Of a DNA stretch of 64,000 nucleotides, positions 43,281 to 54,389 are shown in pieces. Position 1 is the stretch's first letter; each line of letters begins with the position of its first letter. Location: assembly GCA_900095095.1 (NCBI GenBank), contig FMBT01000289.1, forward strand, positions 930,001-994,000, written 5' to 3'. This stretch comes from Fragilariopsis cylindrus CCMP1102 (taxonomy: Eukaryota > Bacillariophyta > Bacillariophyceae > Bacillariales > Bacillariaceae). Position numbers and translations under genes: made by a program. The notes beneath the pieces were generated by a model. It was not told the DNA's origin. It made no database searches and worked only from the letters and a program-made list of their open reading frames with translations.

Positions 43281-45034
43281 CGAACGGGGACCAAGTCTCA
43301 ACAATTACCACCGAAGACTGGTCACAAACAAAATAGTGGTAAGGGTGGAAAGACGTATGAGTAAAATATTAGGAACTAATAACTCAAGAACAAGCAGCAA
43401 TGCAATACACATATACGACAATCCAACAACCCGACAACCCTTCACTATCAGAATATGCTTCCAATTCAATTATACAATATAAGTACAGCATTGTGTACTC
43501 TGGTATTGAAAATTTGAAAATCAGAAACAAAAACAAAAAGTAAGATGAGAAAAATGTACAAAAACCCTTTCGAGAATGACAGATTTGATTTTCTTTATCA
43601 TGGATATCCATCCAACATTCAATATACAATTGTACAATATAATATAATGTATATTGATGAAGTGATGAAGAAATCAAATTTTGAAAAAGTAAAGAGTTTT
43701 ATTTCTAAAATTTTACCTTTCATTTAGATTAATGATGAATTTTCATAAAAAAAAAAAGAAACAAAACAGAAACAGAAACAGAAACAAAAAGACATACATA
43801 ACAATAACACTGTTAGACTAATATTGTTATATATATATATAGTAACAAACCCAAACTTCAACAATATTTACCAGCAAAATTCTAAGAGACAATAGCGTAC
43901 TGCTACTTTAGCTGATATTTGACTACTTGATTTTCAATAGGATGATAAAGAAAACTTATCTATGTAGTACAGTAGTAGATTGATGACAAAGAAAACTCAT
44001 TTGTGTAGTACAGTAGATTGAATGACCATAATAGGTGGTAGTAATATTTGCCTGAGAAAACTTATTTGTCCACCACTACTATTATATTAAATTCACATAT
44101 TTTCTATTCAGACCTCTTTGTTTTATAATAGCTACATACTACTTGTTGTTCTTATTATTTTTTGATACCATACTCTTCTTTTACACTTGGCTTCTTGGTA
44201 ATATATTACATATTACTTTAACTACCACCATACAAAATCACATATGAATTTTGGCGCACAACTATAGAAACATTATCTACTAGCTTATGTTTTTGTGTTT
44301 TAGAGTGGATAATATGGAACTCAGAAGACATAGTTAGGACATACAACTGCTGTGTGCTGCTACTACTACTACTGCTATACTACAACTAGTAATAATAATA
44401 ATGATAATAGTAACAATAATAAGTGCATGCCCTTCATGCAGTCAACAATAGATCTGCTGACAATTTGCCTATTAACCTATTATTACTGCATTGTATTGTC
44501 TTACAAGGAGCAAGAATGTAGTATGGCATATCGTAACGCATTGATTGATACACATCATGTCATAGTGAACGTACGTTACAGTGTTCAGCGATTGTCTACT
44601 GCCACAACACGTGCGGATTACAAAGCGAAACCTCGCTTTTAAGGTGATAGGATCACGAAGATTCGGTGCGCGATTAGTCTAAAAAATCTAAAAAGTTCAA
44701 GAGCGCGTGACCAAAGGCCACAATTATCGATCACAAATTTGTTCCTGAATTGTGCGCGTGCTGATCATGTCCTTATGTTTAAGTATAAGTTTCAAACGGT
44801 TTAGAGCACGTGTTGAAATAGGCACGTGCTCTAAATACTGGCAAACAAAAGTTGTATGTAATCCCCATCGATACGTACTGTTAAATTTACTGCCGATTAA
44901 AACAATATCTTATTAATACTTCTATTTATAATTACAGTAGTACAAATACGAGTCAGTAGTTCACTCCTTTAGTGAAAAACCTACCGAAACAAAGCACACC
45001 ACAAAGCAATACAGCCTCATATCGTCCACCTCAA
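43281..45034. other. Intergenic, 1.75 kb, low complexity
   Basis: AT-rich. It contains an (AGAAAC)n run at about 43757-43785 and an imperfect tandem repeat of about 43 bp (GATGATAAAGAAAACTTATC type) at about 43940-44025. It also has a (TAA)n/(TAC)n stretch at about 44360-44400 and a palindrome with two CACGTG boxes at 44800-44835. An upstream exon of the bHLH gene may lie here but could not be placed. Confidence 0.5.
44800..44835. promoter_or_regulatory. Inverted repeat carrying two CACGTG E-boxes upstream of the bHLH gene
   Basis: Arms TTTAGAGCACGTG (44800-44812) and CACGTGCTCTAAA (44823-44835) are exact complements around a 10-nt spacer. Each arm holds a CACGTG hexamer, the classic bHLH site, 235 bp before the bHLH start codon. 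Self-regulation is a reasonable inference. Confidence 0.6.
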
Positions 45035-46236
45035 ATGGTAGAACTGGATCATCCTACTGTATCTGAACCTATTTTACCGATAGAAAACAAACTGGCTTCT
45101 TTATTAAACAGTAATAATAATAATAATAATAATATGTCGAATACTACAGATAATAATAATGATCCACCACCATCTCCATCACCACCTCCAATGAATGGTG
45201 ATGATGGGGGGGATAACAATGGTGGTGGTGAAGGCGATCAGGAAAGTAACAAACGATCGGAACGTAAACGTCGAAGAGAAAAGCAAAGAAGGAGTGATTT
45301 GTCTAATGCATTTGATGAACTTGCTGCATTTATTGTTCAGGTGGAACCTAGTAATACCGATGATGGTGGTACGGACAAAAAGGGTAAAAAAAGAAAATCA
45401 TCGGATGGAGGTGAAGATTCATCGGGGATAACTCGACTTGATTTAATAGGACGAGCATTAAGGATAATGAAACGTTTATATCGTGAAAACGAGGAAAGGA
45501 AACGTGTAATCGTGAACATTGAAGGTCGTGGAGGTGTAGGGGGGGGCAATAATGACAATGTGAGTGTAAACTAACTAAAGAACTAACTACTGTACTGAGT
45601 TGAGTTGAGTTGAGTAATTTACTTGATCAGTATGATCTACTAGCAGCCTAGCTAGAGGTAACAGGCAACAATGTAATGGCTACACAACTTTTCGTATCTT
45701 TTTTACGGTGTGCGTTTCATTTCATTCTGTACTCATTCATTTATCTATTCTTTATCTTATTTTATTGTTTTTATTGCGCACTGTAATAATAGGTGATTGT
45801 TATGGTTCCTACACTTGCCCCCTCAGGAGATGAACCACCACCGGTGGCTCGTGCAGCATATCCAGGAACGTATCATCATTCCGGTGCCTCACCGTATTAT
45901 GCATCGACATTATCTGCAGCTGCTGCGCAGGCAGGGCAGAATGGACACGATCCAAGAGAGCAGTATTCGATGGCACCACCTCCACACCATACAGCGTATG
46001 CATCTCATTGGGGAGCAGCAGCTGCAGTTAATGCGTATGGACAACGTCAACCTCAACAGATAACGGCACAAGGATTATCTCATCATCTTGCACCAGGTGC
46101 AGCAATGAGATTACAACAACAACAACATCAACAGCATTTATCGGGGGTTGGTAGGGTTCCAGGAGGAGGAGGCGTCGGTCCTGATGGATTACCTTTGCCA
46201 CACAATATTAATAACCAACAACCAGGTCAGCATTAA
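45035..46236 (+). CDS. bHLH transcription factor
   Basis: Two exons, to 45559 and 45793-46236, phase 0 (GTGAGT donor); 322 residues from the ATG at 45035. The frame is open upstream to 44960 with no ATG, so a further 5' exon is possible. The bHLH domain is at about 75-165: basic region and helix 1 KRSERKRRREKQRRSDLSNA, FDELAAFIVQV, a Gly/Lys/Ser loop, and helix 2 ITRLDLIGRALRIMKRLYRE. The loop is long, at about 40 residues. The basic region keeps the Glu and Arg pattern (ERKRR.EKQRR) expected for E-box binding. The second exon is Ala/Gln/His/Pro-rich and probably an activation region. It acts in the nucleus as a dimer. Targets are unknown apart from the nearby E-box pair. Confidence 0.75.
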
Positions 46237-46809
46237 AACAATAAAAGAAGTTGTTCCTTCTTTGTTTGTTTAATTGCACGCATTTTTTAAAACGGTAAGA
46301 AAGAGAGAAGAGAAATGCAAAAACAATATCGACAATATTATACATCAACTGCTATATGAAGGGAACCAAACAAAAACAAAATGGTGTTGATTATAATATT
46401 GCTTCTTGTAACATACTAACTAAAAAACGAAGAAAACCTGGGAAGTCGGGGCTGGCTACACTTTTACAGTGTTAACCTTTTGACAGACGTGAATAAATAT
46501 ATTTGTATTGTAACAGAATCTGAAAAATAGATGGGGCAGTTGTAGCTTAAAAATTTATCTCATAAAACTTACACAAGCTCGGAAAATTGTGTATCGAATA
46601 ATAAGAATAATAGAAAATTTCATTTAATAATGTTGATAAATTCAGTATCTTGATATTGATATCAACTATCACTGTATCCTACCCCTTATCTTAGTTGGAA
46701 TAGATCGTGTTATTAGATCATACATGCTCCACTACATTATAGTGATGACACATAAGTAAGCTATATACCTTAATAATCAAGAATACCTCTGCACGCATGA
46801 AGTAAAACA
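46237..46809. other. Convergent intergenic region
   Basis: 573 bp between the bHLH (+) and bZIP (-) genes. AT-rich; no gene or repeat element recognised. Confidence 0.5.
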
Positions 46810-49385
46810 TCAACATGGCTGATTCTTTGATACCTTCAAACTTTCCTCCAAATATTGACACAATTTTTCTAGCGTCAAATTTTCATCTCTCGTCGGAGTT
46901 GAACCGGGCGACGACGACGATGATGATGACGACGATGTTGTTGTTGATAATAACATATCGCTTATGGTTGACGACGGGGATCTCTTTCGCTTATTATTCA
47001 GTACCTGCTTACTGCGATCTCGATTTGAGAGTAACCATTCTTGATATATAATTGTTTGTCGTGGTGTCAAAATATCCAAGTATGCTTTTCTCTTTCGAAA
47101 TGAAGCTGCGTATAATTGGTAAAGGACAGCTTCTTTGAGACTATAGGTCAATCTTGTTGCAGCTGCAATTTGACATCCATCCTTTCTGAAACTATCACCA
47201 CCCTCTTGGACTCTAAATTAAAAAGAAGTAAAACAAGAACAAAAAAGTTAGTCAGAATAACAAAATAGTATATCCACTTCTATCATAACGATTGGTCTAC
47301 TTCTGTTCCTATAAAAGGAACAGGAGAAATAAAATAAACGAACCTCTTATGTGCTTGTAGAATACGATCTTCTTGTTCCACACTTATACTCAATTCAAAG
47401 CATGTAAGAGGCCACATCCGGCCTGCATCGGAGGCTTCGGCCGTTTGTTGGTTGTCATTCTCGTCGTCTTTCTTCTTCTTTTTCTTGGATGTTGTTCCGC
47501 CCTCTTGTTTCCTTCCATTTGTGATTTCTTCACCTAATTGTTTGGAACTGATTTTTCCAGTTGAAATTTTCTCAGATTGATCCCTCTTCGAATGCTCTTC
47601 TTTTCCAGATAAAAAATAGGTCTCCGATTGTGTGATCAACCAAAGGATAAATTTCTGATACCGTTGTAGCAAATGTTGATTGAGTGAATTGTATTGGAAT
47701 TCCACAACCTCCTTAAGAATCGATGGCTCGATCTGTTCAATCAAAACGCTCGAGAGCATTTCTCTTATACGTTCCTCATCGTAGGAGGACCGATTTTGTT
47801 CGCCCTGTATAGTAGTATCATATACTTTCTTAAGTTGTAGTAGTTGTTCTTTTTCAAGGTTTCTTTTTCCGGGGATACTATCCAACATAGAATTAATCTG
47901 TATACGTCGTTGTGTTTCCATTCTCGAATATAACTTATCGACCTTCCCTCCTAGATTTGACAGACGTTCTTTCTTCCGCCGTCGTGACTTTCGTGCCGAT
48001 TCACGATTCCGTTCTAGTCGTTTCGCTCGTTTTTCCTCTGTCTCTTCTATAGATTCAACTTTTTGCCGTAGGTAAGCAATCGAAACATGAGGGAAAAAGA
48101 ATGGACTGTTTACACCTGCCGCCAATGCAGCAGCTGCTACGGGATGAAGGGTAGGAGCGACATTAGTTGGTGGTGATGCAAAGTTGGTGTTTGTGGATAC
48201 CTCAGAAGATGACACTGTCTCCTGTGTAGTATGGTCTACTCTGTGGAGTTGAGGAGGCATTTGTGTTGGTGCTGGTGCTGATCCTGTTGATGTTGATGCC
48301 ATCGTTGTTGCATTCCCCTGGTGAAGTAAATTATTGTTGTTAATGATATTACTACTATTATTAGACGTTGGCATAACTCTTGAATTTCCATAGGACATCA
48401 CATATTCGTTTGCGGTACTAATGCCACTGTTATTATTTATCTGTGTTGACCATTCCGGACGACGTCTTTCTTGCCTAGTCTCCTGTTTCCCATCATCGAC
48501 AGGGGGTAGCAGTAGTGGTTCGTGTTCTCCTCCAATATACTCAAGAGCAGGACTCATTGGTGATGTTCCCTCTTCCATCCCAGGATTATATCCCTGAAAG
48601 GCCAAACTGTTGTTACTCGAACGATTTCCAATTGTTGGTCCGATCAAGCTTGCTCTCATCGATTGAATTGGTTCTAACTGTCGTTGATACTGAATATGGT
48701 GGTGCTGCTGCTGCTGCTGCTGCTGTTGGGGATGATTTTGATGTTGATAGTTTTGAAAATAAGGTTGAGGTAATTGTTGCGTTTGCTGAGAAAAATGAAT
48801 TCCAGAAGAATGTGCTGTTGTTGTCGTTGTTCCTGATGAAGACGATGATGATGGAAAGTAATGTTGAATTGCTGGTGTTGGTGGAGGTCGTTGATGGTCG
48901 TCGTCAACATCATCAACATCGATCCGTTCATTTATATTTAATCCCGATTGATTTTGATGTTGTTGTTGTTGCCGTCTTATTGTTTGTACAACCCCTTGAT
49001 GACTGGTTTGGGTACGAAATGGGTGCTGCAGTATTCTGTCAGATGTTACCGGTCTATAATCGACACTGCCACCACCACCATCAACATTTGCAAACTGCGT
49101 AGGATTAGGTACAGGAGGACTGGCAACTCCATTACTATCCATGAAATATGAAAGCATGTGGTCAGAATCGCTGTCCCACATAGGGCTTTTAGTATTTCCT
49201 GTCGGATGCGACTCGCTGAAACTTATGTTGCTGCTCCATTCCACTTTCTTTTTTCGTTGTTGCTGTTGCTGTTGATTTTGATTTTGATGTTGCTGTTGCT
49301 GCGGTTGTTGCTGCTGCTGCTGCTGCTGCTGTTGCTGTTGCCGCTGTTGCCGCTGCTGCTGCTGCTGTTGTTGGTAGGAATCCAT
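46810..49385 (-). CDS. bZIP transcription factor with poly-Q N-terminus
   Basis: Two exons, 49385-47344 and 47212-46810, joined as AG|A; 814 residues. The first 430 residues are Gln/Asn/Ser-rich with long CAG/CAA runs at the start and at about 220-230. The basic region and zipper lie at about 455-500: KRAKRLERNRESARKSRRRK then KERLSNLGGKVDKLYSRMET. This matches N-x7-R of bZIPs. A helical C-terminal part (IREMLSSVLIEQIEPSILKE, HLLQRYQKFILWLITQSETY) and a second exon with YSLKEAVLYQLYAASFRKRK, DILTPRQTIIYQEWLLSN follow. This C-terminal region with 'LTP.Q...Y..WL' is seen in other stramenopile bZIPs. Nuclear regulator; targets unknown. The intron is 131 nt with a less usual GTTCGT donor. Confidence 0.85.
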
Positions 49386-50435
49386 AATGATATCGAATGC
49401 ATGTGCGTAAATGCAACAGTTTTCTTTGATAATTCAACCTTGGAACTGTATCCCAATAATTCTATTTCGCCAAATTCTTTGTCGTCATTGAACAGTCATG
49501 TCGTGTCGCAGTTTGTGATAGTAAAAGTCCTCCACCACAAGCACAAGCACAAACACAACAAGAAGAAGAACAAAAAAGATGACGACGACGTATTACGATA
49601 CACTTGGTTACATTGTTCTATTTTTATATTTAAAGCTTTGCTATGACAATAGCCTCTAAAGTATCTCAGAAAAAATAAACCGCGAAACGATTTTCATTGG
49701 TCCTCGTCTACGTCGTCATACGTCGAATACTTGTACTGCGGGTCTGAAATAGACTATAATATTTTTGTTCATCAAGCACAAGTCTTTCTGTGTAGAACAT
49801 GACATCATATCATCTTTAATATCACTACTACAGTAAGGTAAACATTGGAAATGGCAGTATATATACTACCACAGGTTTTACAGTGATATAAGTCTCCCAA
49901 TAGACTTTTACCTTTGCTGTTGGTAAAGTAAAATATAATGATGATGCACTTAATGATGTAAAATTTTGGATAAATAAAACCATCTGAATCATAAATGCAT
50001 TCGAATCTAAGTACGGTAGGATATATATGCTAAGGGTGTCCGATCGTCTAAATAAATCAAATTTTGTCATACCAATACAGGTTCACAAGAACTGTGATGA
50101 TCAAACCTCATATAGAGATTTTAGAGAAACAACATGGTTGCCATCAAGATTATCATCTCTTGGACTTCACAAAATGATGTAGAAGACTATGATATATAGT
50201 TATAAATTGCAAGTGGTGACTCCAAAATCTATATCTTGTCCCACAATGAGTTCCATCATGCACAATAATTAATGTGCTAAATCATAAAATACAGTAATAA
50301 CAATAGTAATAATAATAGTAATAATAAAGAGACCATTATTTCTTTGAGCACGAGACTGATCCTGTTCTATTTTATTTTTTATTAGCTAGCTAGTAAAGTT
50401 ATACTGTACAGTAAACTCAATTCTTTATTCATTCA
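49386..50435. other. Intergenic, 1.05 kb
   Basis: Upstream of the bZIP gene and downstream of the RsmJ-like gene, both on -. It contains ACAAGCACAAGCACAAACAC at about 49537 and a (TAA/TAG)n stretch at about 50293-50330. No gene is supported. Confidence 0.5.
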
Positions 50436-51638
50436 TTAGGAGGAGGAGGAGGATAGTTGTGGTTTCACGTAAACATCCCAGCGATTGACAGATCCAGTAA
50501 TAACATATGATGGTTTCGCAATTTCATCTCCTCCTAAAAGAGGAGCCTTGATCGGTCTTTTGACAACAACACGAAGTCTAGCAGCATCAAGGGCCGATGA
50601 TAGTAAATCTTGTTCTTCTTGTTCCTTTTTTTTGTCAATTGCAATAACCTTGTTTTGAGTTTCTAGGAGACCATGTAGAATCGTCATTCCTTTTTTGACG
50701 GCAGATTGTTTTTGCCGAGTAGGAAACATAGGATCTAAGTAGATTACATCACACTGCTGTTGTTGTTGTTTCTGTATTATGTCTTTACCATCTCCAATGG
50801 TAAGGCTGAGTTTCTTCAAGAGACTAGTAGCGAGTTCCTTCTGTTTTTGATGTTGCTGATAAGACTTGTCACATTCAGACAAAACATTGAAAGACGATGA
50901 CGAAATCAATTGCAGTCTACGCATTGCATCTTGAAGTAAGGCACCTACAATTGGATTACGTTCTACCATATGTACATGCTTCGCACCATTCATGGCAAGA
51001 AATAACGAATCTTGTCCTAATCCTGCCGTTAAATCGTATACAACCGCCCCATCTCTATGTCCGTTATCACTACTACTAATGCTACCCTTGCGTGGTGCTA
51101 CAGCCTGGATTAAAAGATCTGATGTTCCAGATGCACCAGTCGCCCTGCGTCCAGCTCGACTGTTTTCCGGTGGACAGAGATCTACAAAAAAAGCAGAAGA
51201 CAACGAGGATTTTTTCGGCTTTGTACTCCGTCGTTGTTGTTTTCGTCGTCGTGAACGGTCGTCCGAAGGTATATTTATCGGTTCGATCGCTAATGCAAAG
51301 GTTGACTGTTCGCCACAGTAATCATAAGGGATCAGCCTCAATACATGCGTAAATTCTTCTTCCCGCTGTGTTGTCATATTAGATACAAAGAAAAGTGGAA
51401 TACCGATTGCTTTCGAAACTTTTTCTGCATCCGCTAAAAGTTCGTTGTTGTTGTATTCGTCATCATCATCATCATCATAAAGGACTACGCAAGAATTGAT
51501 AGTATTGTCTGGTGATGACGAAGCCTTAAGAGAAAGCGACAATCGTGGTAGACATCGTGTAGTCGAATATGGTTGATAGAACGAATCTGTCACGAAGAGG
51601 GAAAGTGATAGAATAATAGCCAGGTAAACCATCCGCAT
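50436..51638 (-). CDS. RsmJ-like 16S rRNA (guanine-N2) methyltransferase, probably plastid
   Basis: Single exon, 400 residues. The N-terminus is a signal peptide (MVYLAIILSLSLFVTDSFYQ) ending at TDSFYQP. This resembles the diatom plastid ASAFAP motif with Phe after the cleavage point, and a Ser/Arg-rich, transit-like stretch follows. The enzyme part has SAM motif I VVYDLTAGLGQDSLFLAM, an acidic VERNP, and the RsmJ hallmark VIYLDPMFPTRQKQSAVKKG. It ends with RVVVKRPIKAPLLGG and VNRWDVYVK. Bacterial RsmJ methylates G1516 of 16S rRNA. The plastid's bacterial-type ribosome would be the target here. A roughly 50-residue basic insertion (RSRRRKQQRRSTKPKKSS) comes before motif I. The family call is firm; the compartment is inferred. 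Confidence 0.85.
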   Translation of the reverse strand: MRMVYLAIILSLSLFVTDSFYQPYSTTRCLPRLSLSLKASSSPDNTINSCVVLYDDDDDDEYNNNELLADAEKVSKAIGIPLFFVSNMTTQREEEFTHVLRLIPYDYCGEQSTFALAIEPINIPSDDRSRRRKQQRRSTKPKKSSLSSAFFVDLCPPENSRAGRRATGASGTSDLLIQAVAPRKGSISSSDNGHRDGAVVYDLTAGLGQDSLFLAMNGAKHVHMVERNPIVGALLQDAMRRLQLISSSSFNVLSECDKSYQQHQKQKELATSLLKKLSLTIGDGKDIIQKQQQQQCDVIYLDPMFPTRQKQSAVKKGMTILHGLLETQNKVIAIDKKKEQEEQDLLSSALDAARLRVVVKRPIKAPLLGGDEIAKPSYVITGSVNRWDVYVKPQLSSSSS

Positions 51639-52072
51639 GATTATGACTAGTGGTTCATTACGTCATGCAGATATTGATTATTGATACAAGTAATATGGCC
51701 ATCTTGTCTTTCTAGTGTATCTTATTTCCTTGTTCTATTCAGAGTTGAATGTTTCGAAAACTTTGAACGACGTACAGACCTTTTCGAGACTTTTCTTCTA
51801 TTTTTTTATTAACGTCAATGAATTGTAACAATAATTTAATACTGTAGCGGGTGAGACATGAATGAATCTTCAATGATCGCGAATGCTTTGTCTTCAATTC
51901 GTCCCTATATAACTTTCTATCGAATGAAACGATATTATAGTAGCTAGATATGTCTGCTAAATCTCTACAAGTACAGTAGACTACGACGTGGTTGCTATCC
52001 GTTGTCAAAAGCAATGTAGAAATTATATAAACTTATTGTTCCTATATTTTAAAGTGTATCATACGTAAACTT
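51639..52072. other. Intergenic between tandem - strand genes
   Basis: 434 bp, AT-rich; promoter of the RsmJ-like gene and 3' end of the P4H gene are expected here. Nothing else seen. Confidence 0.45.
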
Positions 52073-53620
52073 TTAGTCATTTTTTCCCTTCTTTCCCTTC
52101 TGTTTGCTACTTTTCTTTTCAGTTTTGTTGTCATTCTCGTCTTTGTTGTTGTCATTAGCGGAATTTTCCATTAATTGATTTTTCACATAAGTAAATACGA
52201 GCTGAGCGAGTAGAAGCAAAATCAATGCCGGTATAAAGATACAGGCCTTGTCGAAGTAAGCTCCCCCATCTTCATTACCAAAATTTTCGACAAGGAAATC
52301 ATGGAAGCTTACAATAAACTTGGGCAGCTTACCACCAAATAGGAATGCAACTGTTGGTAACGCCGTCCGACGTGAGTTCGATATTGGATCCTCGAAGACA
52401 AACTTTCGGGCGATAAACGCCGTCTCACCTTCCTTAAGCGGTAACAAAGCATGCAGGGTACTCATATCGAGTTGGTCCTTCTCGTTCATATTGTGATGAA
52501 CGATCGCTAAGCCTTTATGCGGCATAATCTTGATAGGTGTCTTGTTGCCTCTTGGGTAGACGACCTCACCGTCAGCAGTCAAAAAGACGATGATTGTTGC
52601 AATGGGTGTAGAATAATACGAAAATGGATCTTTATCATAATGAGGTTTCCAATGAGCTCCTGCTTCTAATTTATCCACAATAAAATCACTAAAATGTGCC
52701 GAGGGAAAACCCGTTACTTGTTCAATTCTCTCCTCTATGGCTTTTTGTGCTGGTGATGCAAGCGTTCCACTCCACAACATAACTCTTTCTACACCTGGAA
52801 AATTTTCTGGTTGGGTATTCATTTGAAGCGCATCTATGGTATTTTCATTGAGAGGTTCGACCTTGGATTTAGCAGATTCAACTAGAGCGTCGGCCTCGTC
52901 CTTAGTTAAGAGGTTGTGGATTAGATAAAGTGTCGGATGTTGTGTTTCGACGTCTTCAAAGAACGGCCTGTCACCTCCCGCATACAACCGAATTCTATCC
53001 GGCATACCGTTATTGATGACATCTTCTTTTTCCATCTGTGGTTCTACTGTCGCCGAAGTTAGAACGTTCGCCGAGTTGAGAGAAATCATTACCACAGGAA
53101 TATCAATATTCTTTGCGTCCTCTTCTTCGCCCTCTAACACATCGAGGGGGTAAATATCATCCTGTCGTTTATCGTCAATATTAACCACCATAAGAGCTGC
53201 AGCTCCAGAAAGTTTTGCGATTTTAGCCATTTGCACTCCCGAAAGTCCACCATTATTAGTCATGACGACGATATTCCCGTCAACCTCTTCGGCATTTTCA
53301 AGGGGTTGGATGAGTGGTTCACCATCCATTGATTCTTTCATCACTGCATTGACAGGATTTGCAAGGATCGGCATACATTCAACTTCCAATAACGCTGCTT
53401 GATTCGTTTGTGGTCCGAATCGTGCAACGGACGCATCCAATGCAGAAATGATAGCGGAATGACCCCATTCGAAAACAGCAGCCTCTTCTTCGGTCCGTCG
53501 TGGAAATATACTATAGTCTAACGTATTAAGATTTGGTTGTGACTTTTTTGCTTCTATTATCACAATAATTGATAGAGCTAATAGCAAAATGTTACACATA
53601 AATGATTGGAAGGATCTCAT
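52073..53620 (-). CDS. Prolyl 4-hydroxylase-type 2OG oxygenase with PA domain and C-terminal anchor
   Basis: Single exon, 515 residues from the ATG that starts the signal peptide (RSFQSFMCNILLLALSIIVI). An ATG at 53689 would add 23 residues. A protease-associated domain (about 45-210) has GNIVVMTNNGGLSGVQMAKI and GAAALMVVNI followed by IPVVMISL. The P4H catalytic domain (about 235-440) has the Fe ligands in HWKPHYDKD (His and Asp) and STLHALLPLKEGE (His), then the 2-oxoglutarate base in FIARKFVFED. All are present. A membrane segment near the end (CIFIPALILLLLAQLVFTYV) and a Lys-rich tail ending KKGKND follow, suggesting an ER-membrane enzyme with the catalytic part in the lumen. P4H acts on proline of secreted or wall proteins. 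A PA domain could help bind the substrate. Confidence 0.83.
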   Translation of the reverse strand: MRSFQSFMCNILLLALSIIVIIEAKKSQPNLNTLDYSIFPRRTEEEAAVFEWGHSAIISALDASVARFGPQTNQAALLEVECMPILANPVNAVMKESMDGEPLIQPLENAEEVDGNIVVMTNNGGLSGVQMAKIAKLSGAAALMVVNIDDKRQDDIYPLDVLEGEEEDAKNIDIPVVMISLNSANVLTSATVEPQMEKEDVINNGMPDRIRLYAGGDRPFFEDVETQHPTLYLIHNLLTKDEADALVESAKSKVEPLNENTIDALQMNTQPENFPGVERVMLWSGTLASPAQKAIEERIEQVTGFPSAHFSDFIVDKLEAGAHWKPHYDKDPFSYYSTPIATIIVFLTADGEVVYPRGNKTPIKIMPHKGLAIVHHNMNEKDQLDMSTLHALLPLKEGETAFIARKFVFEDPISNSRRTALPTVAFLFGGKLPKFIVSFHDFLVENFGNEDGGAYFDKACIFIPALILLLLAQLVFTYVKNQLMENSANDNNKDENDNKTEKKSSKQKGKKGKND

Positions 53621-54389
53621 GATCAAATATTTTTGTATCGTACTTTTTTCGTTTAATGATCTGTTGGATTGCCACAAGCTACAATACATACTCTTCTCGA
53701 GGTATGCAACAAAGTAGAGGTATGCAACAAAGTAAAATGTTTATTTGATGTTGGTCTGAATGAGTGATGAGCGAGTGATGATGCACGTGAGAATACGCTG
53801 TTTTTCGTTGACTGCGTATTACACGTGGCAGGGGCGCGCATTTTTTCATTCCCGCACCATAGATTTAATTAAAATAAAATCTTGAAAGTTTTCTGTGGAA
53901 ATTTTCAGTGGCTCATCTAACTATATTAGTATCCTAGCAGTTAATTTCAATTTACATTTTCTATTAGTTATTAATACATCGTTTCCCATTTGAATTTGCG
54001 AATAGACAGGTGACAAACGAGAATACCGGGCGTTGAGAGAAACTGCATATAAAAGGGGTATAATAAAGCTGAGTGAAATATTTCTACATGCTAGCACAAT
54101 GAGATTCGAGACCTACGAGAAGTCATACCAGAACTGATCGAGTCATTAACCTCGAAACCATTGGCTCGTAAAACATCTCTGTGATACATACAACATGTGA
54201 CACACAACAAATAAAGAAGTAGAAGCAAATGTTAAGGACTATTTCTTTTCATCGACAGGAACCACATAAGAAAGAAGCAACAGAAGCAACAGAAACAGCT
54301 TGTCCGTTGCTGGGTTACAAAGTCCAGAAACAGAAACAGAAACAGCAGCAGGAGCAAATGGGGCGATTGTAGATTCAGCCACAGAGATC
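53621..54389. other. Intergenic, 0.77 kb, with short tandem repeats
   Basis: Upstream of the P4H gene. It holds two perfect 18-bp copies of GAGGTATGCAACAAAGTA (53699-53716, 53717-53734), a CACGTG box near 53823, a GCGCGC box near 53834, and AGAAACAG repeats at about 54262-54345 close to the end of the next gene. Confidence 0.6.

Noticed and set aside
43545-43727. 60-codon frame
   Set aside because: AT-rich intergenic DNA, no supporting feature.
48515-49646. Plus-strand frames of up to 195 codons
   Set aside because: Antisense of the Gln/Asn-rich part of the bZIP gene; Leu runs are reversed CAG repeats.
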